A program made the position numbers and the translations under genes. This document shows positions 37,923-49,201 of a stretch of 64,000 nucleotides of DNA, piece after piece. A model generated the notes under the pieces. That model saw nothing but the letters and a program-made list of their open reading frames with translations, was not told the origin of the DNA and did not search any database. Each line of letters opens with the position of its first letter. The stretch's first letter is position 1. The stretch covers positions 310,001 through 374,000 of the forward strand of contig JABCYZ010000001.1 of the NCBI GenBank assembly GCA_013289955.1. The letters are read 5' to 3'. The DNA is from Acidobacteriota bacterium. GTDB lineage: Bacteria > Acidobacteriota > Terriglobia > Acidiferrales > UBA7541.

Positions 37923-40900
37923 TTAGTGTACGTCGGGTTGCCAGCCGCGGCCGCGGAGGACTTTGCCTGCGGTCGCGCCGGTGAGTTTGCCGTGCTCGTA
38001 TTCGATCTGGCCGTTGACGATGGTGTAGGCGATGCCTTCGGAAAGCTGAGCCGGGCTAACGAAGGTGGCTTTATCGATGATTGTGGCGGGATCGAAGATG
38101 GTGACGTCGGCGAAATAGCCGGGCTTCAGGATGCCACGGCTTTCGAGATGTTCGCGTTGCGCCGGGAACGACGTGATTTTGCGGATGCCGAATTCAAGAG
38201 GCATCAGATGTTCGTCGCGAACGTAATGGCCGAGAAAGCGCGGCATGGATCCGAAAGCGCGGGGGTGCGTGTGCGCCTCAAAGATCGGGCCATCGAGAGA
38301 CATTTCGTTGGCGTCGAGGCCGATGCTCGTCCAGCGCTGTTCGAGCCCGGTGTGGATGTCTTCTTCGCTGGCCATGAAGTAGAGCGCGCCGGTTTGTGCG
38401 GAATCGGCGATCACGAAATCCATCAGCGTATCTTCGGGAGATTTTTTCCAGGTCTTGGCGACGTCCGCGACAGTTTTTCCTTCGAACTGTTTCAGTTCGG
38501 GCTTTTCGATGGAAGCGAGAAGCACGCCCGCGCCGCCGCCACAATCGTAATAGAGATTTTCCCAGTTGGGATGATCGCCCTTCAATTCCTCTTTGATGCG
38601 TGCGCGCACGGCGGGATCTTTCAGGCGGGCAAGAAGCTTCTGCGTACCGCCGTCGGCGACCCAGGGCGGGAGAGCCGAGGCGAGCGCTGTGCCGCCCGCG
38701 GGATAGGGATACATGCTGGCGGCAATATCGAGGCCGGAATCGCGAGCGTCCTGAATTTTTGCCACAACCTTTTTCATGTTGCCCCAGCGCGCTTTGCCGC
38801 TGACTTTCAGATGGAAAACCTCCACCGGAAGATTGCCCTCGCGGCCGATGCGAATGGCTTCATCCAGAGCCTGCATTTCGGAGGCACCTTCGCTGCGCAT
38901 GTGCGTGGCGTAGAGGCCGCCGTACCTGGAAGCCACTTTGGCGAGCGCGATGAGCTCGTCGGTCTTCGCGTAAATATTCGGCGGGTAAATAAGGGCGCTG
39001 GAGACGCCGAGCGCGCCGTCTTTCATGGCTTGCTCGACGAGCGCTTCCATTTGCGTGAGTTCGGCGGGAGTGGGAGCGCGATCGTCATCGCCGATGACGG
39101 CTTCGCGGACTTGCGCGGAACCGACATAGGTGCCGATGTTGAGCGGAGTGCCTTGCTTTTCGAGGCGGCGGAAATAACCGTCGAGCGTGGTCCAATCCAC
39201 CGTGAACTTGAACTGCTCGAGGAGGGGCCTCATCGAAGCGAGAGTTTTTTCAGTCTGCGGAGCGATGGAACCGCCTTCGCCGGTGATTTCCGAAGTGATG
39301 CCCTGGGAGAGCTTGCTGAGAGAACGATTGTCAAGAAGAAGAGACCATTCGGATTGGCCGAGCATGTCGATGAAACCGGGAGAAACGATTTGGCCTTTGG
39401 CGTCGATCTCGCGCTTGGCGGTGGCGTTGCTCAGATTACCGATGGCGGCGATACGATCGCCCTGGATAGCGACGTCGGCGGCGTACCAGGGATTGCCGGT
39501 GCCGTCGATGATGTGGCCGTTGCGGATGATGATGTCGTAGGTCGCGGGTGCGGAGGCGGGCGCGGATTTGGAAGCGGATGCTGCGGGAGCGTCGAGCGGG
39601 GCGTCATAAGCGGCTGCGGCGATTTCGCCGAGGGCTTGGCCACCAACTTCTTGTGCGGCATCGGGATCGGGCGGCAGCGTGACGTGATTAACGTAAGCGC
39701 CGAAGGCCAGCTTCCTGCCGCTGGCGGTAATGACAAAGCCGGCGAGGCCTTTGCCGTTGAGCATCATTTTGCCATTGAGCTTGTCTTCGGAGCCGAAGGT
39801 GCCGGTTTTTGCGAAGACGTGGCCGGCGCCGGGATTGTTCACCTGAATTTTGGCGAGCGTTCCGTCTTTGCCGAGAATTGGAAGCGCTTTGAAGAAAACG
39901 GGGAAGTCGGGCCGCGTGCTCCAGTAGGCCATGTAGTGAGCTATGAAGTCAGGGCTGAAGAGATCGGCCCAATCGCCGCCTTCGCCGTCGCCTTGCGAAG
40001 CGCCGGAGAGATCGAGCTTGGCCTCTTGCAAAAAGGCGCGTTCCGTTTTGAAGCCCGCATGGACGGGATCGTTCCGATCCTTCGCGATGAGTGCCCCGAG
40101 AAGATACGGTCCCATGCTGGCATGAAGGTTCTGGCTCACCTTGAGTGTGACTTTCACTTCTTCGGCTAGGGGCAGCGAAACGTGTTCCGCAACCTGATTG
40201 TCGGCCGTGTAGAGACGAGCGAGAGACTTGAAGTCCGGCGCGGCTGTGTTTTTGGAAGCTTTGATTTCGACGCCCGCGGCGGAAAGCGATTCAGCGAGAA
40301 CCGTTTCGGCAAATTTTGTGGGTGAGGGAACACCATAAGGCGCCGTAATCGGCTGCGAGCCGAGCGGGAGGCTGCCGCCGAGAGTGACAGTGATTGTGCC
40401 GTCGGGATTGGTGACTACGGCTGGATCCTGGATATCCGCCTTGGCCCCGGTTGCTGAAGTGGTGAGATGGTTGACGAATGTGGCGTAAGCGCTTTTAGGT
40501 GAGACGGCAAGAGAAACGGGATCGCCTGCTTTTGCGCCGGGCGTGGCGACGAGGTCAATCACGTTGTCGTTGACGACGATGCTGGAGATGACGTCGCCAG
40601 TGCCGCCTTCTTTTCCGCCGTCGGGAAAGAGGCTGGCATCAACAAGGACGCGGCCTTCCACTTTGTGAATGCCTTTGGCGACGACGGCTTTGGCGAGCTC
40701 CTTGATGACCGCGAGCGGATCGCCCGCTACAGCCGGGCCGCCGTAGGCGTGGTCTTCATCGACGAAAGAGAGAGAGCCGTCGGACTGGATGCGATTGGAA
40801 AGATTAGGATCGCCGCTGGCGACAAGAATCAGGTCACCTTTCAGAGTGCCTTTTTTGTCGACGGGGCCAGTGCGGTAGATGACGGTGTGAAAGCGGAAGT

Positions 40901-41186
40901 CGGCGCCGAATTTCGCGAGCACAGTTCCTTCGGTGAGGGTTTTCGTTGTGGAGGCCGGGACGAAAAGCTTATTGGCATTGAGCGAGTAGACAATTTTTCC
41001 CGTAGCGACGTCGTAGAACTCGACGCCGAAATTTGCGTGCGCGAATTCGGGACGGTCCATCACTTTTTGAATACGCTCGGCGAGAGTGGCCGTTGACTGC
41101 GCGTGAACTGAATGCGGCACACCGACAAAACCAAGCGCGAGACCGAGCATTGCGCACAGCTGGAAAAAGCGGCGGTTGGTTTGCAA
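37923..41186 (-). CDS. PBP4-type D-Ala-D-Ala carboxypeptidase fused to a D-aminoacylase-like amidohydrolase
   Basis: A 1087-residue exported fusion. A signal peptide (LCAMLGLALGFVGVPHSVHA) is followed by an S13 carboxypeptidase/endopeptidase domain, residues about 30-525. Its motifs are SxxK (Ser79, Lys82 in PASTTK), SxN (SQN 351-353), and KTG (460-462). An Ala/Pro/Ser-rich linker (528-548) leads to an N-acyl-D-amino-acid deacylase-like domain (549-1087) with NGHIIDGTGNPWYAADVAI and PGFID. The metal histidines near 762 and 792 and the AHTHPRAFGS segment are present. The usual HxH right after PGFID is replaced by MLGQSE, so the metal site is altered and activity is uncertain. The gene lies upstream of DUF72 and downstream of the VanX-type gene. 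Confidence 0.88.
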   Translation of the reverse strand: MQTNRRFFQLCAMLGLALGFVGVPHSVHAQSTATLAERIQKVMDRPEFAHANFGVEFYDVATGKIVYSLNANKLFVPASTTKTLTEGTVLAKFGADFRFHTVIYRTGPVDKKGTLKGDLILVASGDPNLSNRIQSDGSLSFVDEDHAYGGPAVAGDPLAVIKELAKAVVAKGIHKVEGRVLVDASLFPDGGKEGGTGDVISSIVVNDNVIDLVATPGAKAGDPVSLAVSPKSAYATFVNHLTTSATGAKADIQDPAVVTNPDGTITVTLGGSLPLGSQPITAPYGVPSPTKFAETVLAESLSAAGVEIKASKNTAAPDFKSLARLYTADNQVAEHVSLPLAEEVKVTLKVSQNLHASMGPYLLGALIAKDRNDPVHAGFKTERAFLQEAKLDLSGASQGDGEGGDWADLFSPDFIAHYMAYWSTRPDFPVFFKALPILGKDGTLAKIQVNNPGAGHVFAKTGTFGSEDKLNGKMMLNGKGLAGFVITASGRKLAFGAYVNHVTLPPDPDAAQEVGGQALGEIAAAAYDAPLDAPAASASKSAPASAPATYDIIIRNGHIIDGTGNPWYAADVAIQGDRIAAIGNLSNATAKREIDAKGQIVSPGFIDMLGQSEWSLLLDNRSLSKLSQGITSEITGEGGSIAPQTEKTLASMRPLLEQFKFTVDWTTLDGYFRRLEKQGTPLNIGTYVGSAQVREAVIGDDDRAPTPAELTQMEALVEQAMKDGALGVSSALIYPPNIYAKTDELIALAKVASRYGGLYATHMRSEGASEMQALDEAIRIGREGNLPVEVFHLKVSGKARWGNMKKVVAKIQDARDSGLDIAASMYPYPAGGTALASALPPWVADGGTQKLLARLKDPAVRARIKEELKGDHPNWENLYYDCGGGAGVLLASIEKPELKQFEGKTVADVAKTWKKSPEDTLMDFVIADSAQTGALYFMASEEDIHTGLEQRWTSIGLDANEMSLDGPIFEAHTHPRAFGSMPRFLGHYVRDEHLMPLEFGIRKITSFPAQREHLESRGILKPGYFADVTIFDPATIIDKATFVSPAQLSEGIAYTIVNGQIEYEHGKLTGATAGKVLRGRGWQPDVH

Positions 41187-41226
41187 GGCAAAATCCTCCG
41201 AGAAAATCGGTTGGGACTTGCGTGCG

Positions 41227-42366
41227 CTATTGGGCGCTGGCGAGTCCTTGGCCGGAATCTAAATCTTCAAACTTGATGTTCAAGATCGGGTATTCGTGCC
41301 AATCCTTGTAATCGAAGTGCCACCACTCGTGTTCGTAGACGGTGAAGCCTTCGGACTCCATCGCGCGGCGGAGCAGGTCGCGATGCCAGCGCTGCAGCGA
41401 AGTGCCTCCGGGATAATCCGGGAAAGAGCGAGGAGACATTTCGTCGTACGTGCCGGGCATTTCGATCGGCTTGCCGGTAGCGAGATCGTAGAGCGTTAGA
41501 TCAGCCGCACAGCCGCGATTGTGCCGCGAGCCTTGCGACGGATCGGCAACGAAGATTTTGCCTTCAGGAGGAGTGGCGTCCCAGAAGATTTTCGTGACGT
41601 ACCAGGGGCGGTAGGCGTCGTGAATGAGCAAGCCGTAGCCAAGGGGCTGAAGTTTGTGGAGAGCATGGACAAGAGCTTCGGCGGCGGGACGCTGCAGGAA
41701 CGCGCGCGGCTGCGTATAAACAGGCGTGCCGAGAAAATCGTTCGTCGTGGCGTAGCGAATGTCGAGATGGATAGCGGGATCGAGCGTAGTCAGTTCAACG
41801 AGTTCCGGCTTGCGAAAGGGGCCCTTTTCTGGAGGAGGGGAGGCCCGAAGAGCTTCCTGCCGGAGTGTGTCCACGGGCTGAGAGGGCCTGATACGGAAGG
41901 GGTGTGAGGGATCTTTGCCAGGATCAGTGCGGGTGTAAGCGGAATTGAGATAGGAGAACGCGATCACGTTGCCCGCGTCATCGCGAATTATGTCATGACC
42001 GGGTACTTTCCCCCCGGCTTCGTTTGAGGGGAATACAATCCCGTCCGCTATGGAGAAAGGCCACGTTTTCCCCGTGTCTTCCCTCCAGTAGAGTTTTCCA
42101 TCGTCTTCGAGTAGTACGAAAGTATGCTTGGAGTTGCGGTCCTCGTCCGCATAAATGCCCAGCAACTGCTTCCATGCAAAAGACACATCGGACGGTTTGG
42201 GGCCAGGTTCGAGAGATAGGGAAGCTTGTCCGTCGAGGATGCCCGGGGCCCAGAGTAAAAGCGCGGCAAGGAGCAGAGGCAGCAGCTGAAAGGGAAAGTT
42301 TAATTTCGATTTCGCCGATTCGCTGATTCCTCTGACTGATTTGCTGCGAAGCATTTGCTTGTCCAT
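41227..42366 (-). CDS. VanX-type D-Ala-D-Ala dipeptidase with an extra N-terminal domain
   Basis: A 379-residue protein. Residues 1-50 hold an N-terminal membrane anchor or signal (LPLLLAALLLWAPGILDG). Residues about 55-165 form an extra domain not found in standard VanX. The C-terminal half has the VanX zinc-dipeptidase motifs: the arginine in IHDAYRP (Arg253), the SRHNRGCAAD zinc motif (His282, Asp289), and EHEWWHFDY (base Glu347, zinc His350). VanX cleaves D-Ala-D-Ala, so substrates probably include released peptidoglycan dipeptide. Located 40 bases before the carboxypeptidase fusion on the same strand, suggesting one transcript. Confidence 0.9.
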   Translation of the reverse strand: MDKQMLRSKSVRGISESAKSKLNFPFQLLPLLLAALLLWAPGILDGQASLSLEPGPKPSDVSFAWKQLLGIYADEDRNSKHTFVLLEDDGKLYWREDTGKTWPFSIADGIVFPSNEAGGKVPGHDIIRDDAGNVIAFSYLNSAYTRTDPGKDPSHPFRIRPSQPVDTLRQEALRASPPPEKGPFRKPELVELTTLDPAIHLDIRYATTNDFLGTPVYTQPRAFLQRPAAEALVHALHKLQPLGYGLLIHDAYRPWYVTKIFWDATPPEGKIFVADPSQGSRHNRGCAADLTLYDLATGKPIEMPGTYDEMSPRSFPDYPGGTSLQRWHRDLLRRAMESEGFTVYEHEWWHFDYKDWHEYPILNIKFEDLDSGQGLASAQ

Positions 42367-42571
42367 TGGCCGATCAAGCCATCCGTTGCAGGGCGCGAGA
42401 CATCATAGCCGAGAATGAGAATCTGTGCGAGATACAAATGTTGCCAAATCGCGATGGGTCACGGCGTTTAGGAGAGTTGCGTTCGATGACACGTCTCGAC
42501 AGTGCCTCTTCTGCCGTCGCGCCATCAGCTGCGTCGAGAAACGATTGTTTCACTATAGGGTGCAATGCCCT

Positions 42572-43441
42572 TTAGACGGTGTACCAGCGGAAGCCTTTGC
42601 GCTGCTCTTCGGCGATTTCCTTGACGATGGCAAGCGTCTGCGGGCGGCGGTACTGGCCGCAGGCGGCGAGGATGGCGTTGACGAGGGCGACGGGCGCCGT
42701 GTACGAGGCGCCAAAGGAGGTGGATTCGACGCTGGCTAGAAAAACTTCGTCGCATTCGCGCGCAAGGGGGGAAACATAAGTGTCGGTAATGCCGACGCAG
42801 TAAGCGTCGCGGGCCTTGGCCAGATGTATGCCTTCGACGGTTTGGCGCAGGCCGCGGCGAAAACTGATCGCGAGCACGAGGTCGCTCTTGTTGACGGTGC
42901 GAACCAAGTGAGCGATGCGCCCCGCAGAGGTCGCGGTGAAAACCGGCAAGCCTAGCAAGGTGATTTGATACTCGAGATAATCGGCGAGAAATGCTGCTAG
43001 ATCACCCGCGAGGAGCACGATGCGGCGCGCATCGTAGACACGCTTGGCAAGGGAGATTAGGCGAGAGGCATCGAGACTGTTTTTAAGACCGTGCAGATTC
43101 TTGAGGTCTTGCTCGAGGGCATCACGAACGTAGGCGGGCATGCTGGTCACCTTGCCCGCGGATTGCATGGTGTCGAGCGAAGTGGCGAAGGCAATGGAGA
43201 GATCGTGGAGATGGCGCTGGAAATCACGGTAACTGGCAAAGCCGAGTCCGCGCACGATGCGAACGACGGTCGCGGGGTCGGTCTTAAGGCGCTTGGCCAT
43301 GGCGCGCACGCTGAGGAGGACGTAGTCGCGGGGATGCTCGAGAATAGGACGAATGATTTCCTGGCGCTTGGCGCTGAGGAGTTCGATGCGCTCCGCGAGT
43401 GAAGGAGCCGAAACTTGAGGGGGAACCTGTGGTCGTTTCAT
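42572..43441 (-). CDS. RpiR/MurR-type transcription regulator with SIS domain
   Basis: A 289-residue repressor or activator. Residues 1-90 are the RpiR helix-turn-helix (LSVRAMAKRLKTDPATVVRIVRGLGF). From about 125 is a sugar-phosphate-binding SIS domain (IVLLAGDLAAFLADYLEYQI, VLAISFRRGLRQTVEG). RpiR proteins usually sense sugar phosphates, and MurR senses N-acetylmuramic acid 6-phosphate. It lies 205 bases upstream of the VanX-type gene on the same strand, so it may control that unit. ATG start. Confidence 0.9.
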   Translation of the reverse strand: MKRPQVPPQVSAPSLAERIELLSAKRQEIIRPILEHPRDYVLLSVRAMAKRLKTDPATVVRIVRGLGFASYRDFQRHLHDLSIAFATSLDTMQSAGKVTSMPAYVRDALEQDLKNLHGLKNSLDASRLISLAKRVYDARRIVLLAGDLAAFLADYLEYQITLLGLPVFTATSAGRIAHLVRTVNKSDLVLAISFRRGLRQTVEGIHLAKARDAYCVGITDTYVSPLARECDEVFLASVESTSFGASYTAPVALVNAILAACGQYRRPQTLAIVKEIAEEQRKGFRWYTV

Positions 43442-43628
43442 GGCGCCAGAGAATTGCCTAAAAACTGAGGCGTGTCAACTATGACGAATAGTTAATTCTG
43501 ATACCCACCAGAAGACAAAACGCCAAAAAGAACAAGGTTCTTCGAGGCAACCTCGCCGGAGCCTGTGTGCCGAACAATTCAATCAATGCGCGTTCAAGAA
43601 ACAACGACGGATGACCCGCCAAATTGTT

Positions 43629-44669
43629 TCACCCTTTTTTTGAGGCCGCGGCTTTTTCTTCGAGTCCGGGAGCGATGACGGGCTGAAGGAAGGGCATCAT
43701 GGCGCGAAGTTTGGGGCCGAGTTGCTCGACGGGGTGGCTTTGCTCGCGCTTGCGGGTGGCGAGGAAGTTCGGGCAGCCGGCTTCGTTTTCCTCGACCCAC
43801 TTCTTCGCAAAACTGCCGTCGCGAATTTCGGAGAGGATCTGGCGCATCACTTCGCGGGTTTTCTGGGTGATGATGCGCGGGCCTGCCGTGTAATCGCCGT
43901 GCTCGGCGGTGTCGCTGACCGAATAGCGCATGTAGCTGAGGCCCCCACGGTAGATGAGGTCGACGATGAGCTTGAGTTCGTGCATGCACTCGAAATAGGC
44001 GACTTCAGGTTGATAGCCCGCGGCTACGAGCGTATCAAAGCCCGCTTTGATCAGTTCACTGACGCCGCCGCAGAGGACGGCTTGCTCGCCGAAGAGATCG
44101 GTCTCGGTTTCCTCGGTGAAGGTGGTTTCCAGGACGCCGGCGCGAGTGCAGCCCAGGCCTTTGCCGTAAGAGAGGGCGAGAGCTTTCGCGGCGCCGCTGG
44201 CGTCTTGTTCGACCGCGACAAGCGCTGGCGTGCCGCCGCCTTCCGTGAAGACTTCGCGGACGCGATGGCCAGGGGCCTTGGGCGCGATCATGGAGACGTC
44301 GACGCTCGCAGGAGGCTTGATCGTGCCGAAACGGATGTTGAAGCCGTGGGCGAACATGAGCGTTTTGCCCTTCTGGAGATGGGGCTCGATTTGTTCGCGA
44401 TAGAGCTTGGGCTGCTTGGTGTCGGGCGCGAGAATCATGATGACGTCGGCCCATTCGGCGGCTTGCGCCGGGGTGTTGACGGTGAGGCCTTCTTTTTCGG
44501 CTTTGGCGCGGGAGGCGCTGCCTTCGGGGAGGCCGACGCGGACGCTGACGCCACTGTCGCGGAGATTTAGAGAGTGCGCGTGGCCTTGCGAGCCGTAGCC
44601 AATGATGGCAACTTTCTTGGATTGGATGAGAGCGAGATCCGCGGAGTCGTCGTAGTAGAGATTTGCCAT
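43629..44669 (-). CDS. ilvC: Ketol-acid reductoisomerase, class I
   Basis: A 346-residue NADPH- and Mg-dependent enzyme converting acetolactate and acetohydroxybutyrate to the dihydroxy acids of valine and isoleucine synthesis. The nucleotide loop is [18 protein letters not shown]. The metal site is [12 protein letters not shown] and [17 protein letters not shown]. Length fits class I. ATG 44669 is fixed by AGAGGA seven bases upstream; the open frame to 44864 is unsupported. Last gene of the ilvD-ilvB-ilvN-ilvC run, separated from ilvN by 197 bases holding a 6-bp hairpin (GTAGGC/GCCTAC) just after the ilvN stop. Confidence 0.97.
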   Translation of the reverse strand: MANLYYDDSADLALIQSKKVAIIGYGSQGHAHSLNLRDSGVSVRVGLPEGSASRAKAEKEGLTVNTPAQAAEWADVIMILAPDTKQPKLYREQIEPHLQKGKTLMFAHGFNIRFGTIKPPASVDVSMIAPKAPGHRVREVFTEGGGTPALVAVEQDASGAAKALALSYGKGLGCTRAGVLETTFTEETETDLFGEQAVLCGGVSELIKAGFDTLVAAGYQPEVAYFECMHELKLIVDLIYRGGLSYMRYSVSDTAEHGDYTAGPRIITQKTREVMRQILSEIRDGSFAKKWVEENEAGCPNFLATRKREQSHPVEQLGPKLRAMMPFLQPVIAPGLEEKAAASKKG

Positions 44670-44866
44670 TTTTTCCTCTTGGGCCGGGTTGCGGCCTGGA
44701 TTTAGAACCTTTCCAACTCGTCCTCTGAGACCCTGGCCAGGAGAAGAGCCAAGAGCAGGGCCCGAAACCGGGCGATCGTATGTTTGATCCCTCTCCGCGT
44801 TTTTCTGAACGTTGCTGATAAAGGACTTAGCGCAGCTGGAAGTCCCTGCCGTAGGCCCACGCAAGC

Positions 44867-45397
44867 CTACCTCGTCACGACGGCCGGCGCTTGAGTCTCT
44901 CGAGGGGCCGGCGGACGAAGCAGGTCGCCTCCGCGGGTCATGCTGATGCGGCCGCTGCGGGCCATTTCGAGCACGCCGAAGGGACGCAGGACTTCGAGCA
45001 AGCCGTCGATTTTGTCGACGGTGCCGGAGACCTCGATAATCAGCGATTCGGGAGCGACGTCCACGACGCGGGCGCGGAAAACTTTGATGAGCTCCATCAG
45101 ATGAGGACGCGATTGCTGGTCGGCGAGCACCTTGATGAGCGCCAGGTCGCGCTCGAGCAGCGAGCGTTCGGAAATGTTTTCGGCGAGAAGAACGTCGACG
45201 AGTTTTTCGAGGCTGGCTTCGAGTCGATGGCCGCCTTTCTCATCGGTGTGGGCGACGATGGTCATGCGGGCAATTTGCGGATTATCTGTTGGCCCGACCG
45301 TCAGGGAATCGATGTTGATGGCGAGGCGGCGTGCGAGCGAGGAGACGCGGTTGAGCACGCCCGGTTTATTCTCGACATAAGCGACTAGTGTTTGCAT
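44867..45397 (-). CDS. ilvN: Acetolactate synthase small (regulatory) subunit
   Basis: A 176-residue ACT-domain protein that binds valine and gives feedback control to the large subunit. The opening [31 protein letters not shown] is the ACT signature, and the C-terminal half ([21 protein letters not shown]) is the second domain. A short Pro/Ala-rich C-terminal tail follows. Adjacent to ilvB (38 bases) and in the same operon. Confidence 0.96.
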   Translation of the reverse strand: MQTLVAYVENKPGVLNRVSSLARRLAINIDSLTVGPTDNPQIARMTIVAHTDEKGGHRLEASLEKLVDVLLAENISERSLLERDLALIKVLADQQSRPHLMELIKVFRARVVDVAPESLIIEVSGTVDKIDGLLEVLRPFGVLEMARSGRISMTRGGDLLRPPAPRETQAPAVVTR

Positions 45398-45434
45398 GTG
45401 CTGTCCTCTTTGGTCATGGCTGTGTCGGCGGCGT

Positions 45435-47143
45435 TCATGGCTCGGTCGCTGTTTCGACGAGCGGATTATTGGGACGGCGAATCATTTCGTGAAGCGATGC
45501 GCCCGCTGGAACCATCGGGTAGACGGAATCTTCCTGCTCGACGCGGAAGTCGATGAGAACGGTTTCCTTGGATTCGCGCGCAGAGCGGATAGTGGGGAGC
45601 ACATCGGCGCGCGCGGTGATGCGTTCGCCGCGGATCCCGAAGGCGTTTGCCAGCGCCGCAAAATCGGGCGCGACGAGGGGCGTCGCGACGTAACGCTTGT
45701 CGTAGAAAAATTCCTGCCATTGGCGAACCATGCCGAGAAAGCCGTTGTTGATGATGGCGATCTTGATGTTGATTTTTTCCTGGACGATGGTAGCTAGCTC
45801 GCACATGGTCATCTGGAAGCCGCCGTCACCAACGACGACCCAAACTTCGGAGTCTGGCTTGGCGAATTTGGCACCGATGGCGGCGGGCAAAGCGAAGCCC
45901 ATCGTGCCGAGGCCGCCGGAAGTGATCAGCGTGCGCGGCTGGTTGTGATGGTAATACTGCGCTTCCCACATTTGATGCTGGCCGACATCGGTGACGACGA
46001 TGGCTTCGCCGCGTGTTTCTTTCCAGAGGTCGTTGATCACATGAGCGGCATAGAGGTGGCCGTTGTCCGGGAGGCTTTGGATGTCGCGCACGGCGGAATC
46101 ACCCCTTAATTCCCTGATATGCGCGAGCCAAGGGGCTCGGTCGGGATTTACGATGTGCGGGATCAGCTTTTCGAGGGTCTCGCGAGCATCGCCGATGAGG
46201 GCAGCGTCCACCTTTACGTTTTTGTTGATTTCGGCGCGGTCGATTTCGATGTGAATTTTTCGAGCGCCCTTTGCGTAGGTGCGCAGGTCGCCGGTGACGC
46301 GGTCGTCGAAGCGCATGCCGACGGCGATGAGCAGGTCGGATTCCTGGATGGCGTGATTGACCCAGGCTTCGCCGTGCATGCCCATCATGCCGAGGTTCAT
46401 GGGATCGGAAGCAGGGAAGCAGCCGATGCCGAGCAGCGTCATGGCGACGGGAATGTCGCAGGTACGGACGAATTGCTCGAACGCGCGCATGGCGCCGGAA
46501 AGCATAATGCCGCGGCCGGCGAGAATGATCGGGCGCTTGGCGGTATTGAGCAGTTCGACGGCGCGATCGAATTCTTCCTGGTTATGATCATTGCGGACGC
46601 GCTTCTGTGGAAGCTTCGGAGTGGAAGCCTCCCAGTCGAATTCGCAGGAAGCTTGTTGCGCGTCCTTGGTGATATCGACCAGGACCGGTCCGGGGCGTCC
46701 GGTATTCGCAATGATGAAAGCCTCGCGGACGGTGCGCGCGATATCTTCGGCGCGCGAGACGACTACGTTGTGTTTGGTGATCGGCATGGTGATGCCGGTG
46801 ATATCGATTTCCTGAAAGGCGTCGGAGCCGAGCAGCTTGCTGCTCACCTGGCCGGTGATGCAGACGACGGGAGACGAATCAAGCATGGCGGTGGCAATGC
46901 CGGTGACCATGTTTGTTGCGCCGGGGCCGCTCGTGGCCATGGCCACGCCAACGCCGCCGGTGGCGCGCGCATAACCATCGGCCATGTGTGTGGCGCCCTG
47001 TTCGTGGCGCACGAGAATGTGGTGGAGCTTCGATTTGCCCAAGGCGTCGTAAACGGGAAGAATCGCCCCGCCGGGATATCCAAAAATATGCTGCACGCCC
47101 AGCTTGGTGAGCGATTCGCAGAGGATTTCTGCGCCGGTGAGTT

Positions 47144-47147
<4 letters not shown>
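45435..47147 (-). CDS. ilvB: Acetolactate synthase large (catalytic) subunit
   Basis: A 570-residue thiamine-diphosphate enzyme condensing pyruvate with pyruvate or 2-oxobutyrate. Motifs are [27 protein letters not shown], the catalytic glutamate in [14 protein letters not shown], and the ThDP/Mg motif [16 protein letters not shown] then [16 protein letters not shown] 47147 overlaps the ilvD stop as ATGA, so the genes are translationally coupled; the frame extends upstream only as a shadow. Second gene of the ilv operon. Confidence 0.98.
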
Positions 47148-48901
<1,754 letters not shown>

Positions 48902-48954
48902 AGTTGCGTTCTCCTCGCGGGCTTTCTCAAGCCGTTGCTTGGGATTATGCGCCC

Positions 48955-48995
48955 AAAAAACTTGAGGCCATCATCTTGGTTTTGATGATGGCCCC
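48955..48995 (-). terminator. Attenuator terminator hairpin of the ilv operon
   Basis: On the minus strand GGCCATCATC (48993-48984) and GATGATGGCC (48975-48966) form a perfect 10-bp stem with an 8-base A-rich loop. A wobble and a G-C pair extend it to 12 bp. A run of six T (48960-48955) follows after three bases. It lies 54 bases before the ilvD start. Confidence 0.85.
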
Positions 48996-49023
48996 GAAAC
49001 TCTCCGGTGATGCTGTCTTAGGC

Positions 49024-49033
49024 GGCCATCATC
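49024..49033 (-). promoter_or_regulatory. Antiterminator arm competing with the ilv terminator
   Basis: GATGATGGCC (49033-49024 on the minus strand) is an exact copy of the terminator 3' arm and so is complementary to GGCCATCATC at 48993-48984. Pairing here would block the terminator hairpin. Its first base is the last base of the leader-peptide stop codon, so a ribosome ending translation there would cover it. Confidence 0.8.
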
Positions 49034-49149
49034 TATAGTGTTGCACCCCGTACGATGACAGGGATAATTCGCACGGCCACGCTAATTCGAGCGCCCCGCA
49101 AAAAGGAAGCAGAGCCAGGCCGGTAATTCGAGATGGCGACAGCAGTCAT
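49033..49149 (-). CDS. ilv leader peptide, 38 residues, Val/Ile-rich
   Basis: A short ORF from ATG 49149 to TAG 49033. It begins Met-Thr-Ala, as the E. coli ilvGMEDA leader does, and ends with the run VAVRIIPVIV followed by RGATL. From residues 22 to 33 eight of twelve are Ile or Val. Its stop abuts the antiterminator arm. The ribosome binding site is weak (GGCGG about six bases upstream), and GTG 49080 within the frame is an alternative start with a 15-residue product. Predicted to work as a sensor of charged tRNA for branched-chain amino acids, not as a protein. Confidence 0.75.
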   Translation of the reverse strand: MTAVAISNYRPGSASFLRGARISVAVRIIPVIVRGATL

Positions 49150-49163
49150 GATGAGCCGCCATG

Positions 49164-49201
49164 AAGATAACAGGATGGGGGCCGGGAAGTCAATCAGTCA
49201 A
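49164..49201 (-). promoter_or_regulatory. Predicted promoter of the ilv operon
   Basis: On the minus strand there is TTGACT at 49193-49188 and a second TTGACT at 49201-49196, and TATCTT at 49169-49164, 18 bases from the nearer one. Transcription would start near 49157, eight bases before the leader-peptide ATG and about 255 bases before ilvD. Such a short leader to the ATG is unusual, so another start site is possible. Confidence 0.45.

Noticed and set aside
37926..40169. 747-codon open frame on the + strand
   Set aside because: Antisense to the carboxypeptidase-deacylase fusion; no recognisable domains, and low-complexity composition reflects codon bias of the opposite strand.
44670..44864. 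N-terminal extension of the ilvC frame
   Set aside because: ATG 44669 has a good ribosome binding site and begins with the family start; the extension is unlike KARI proteins.
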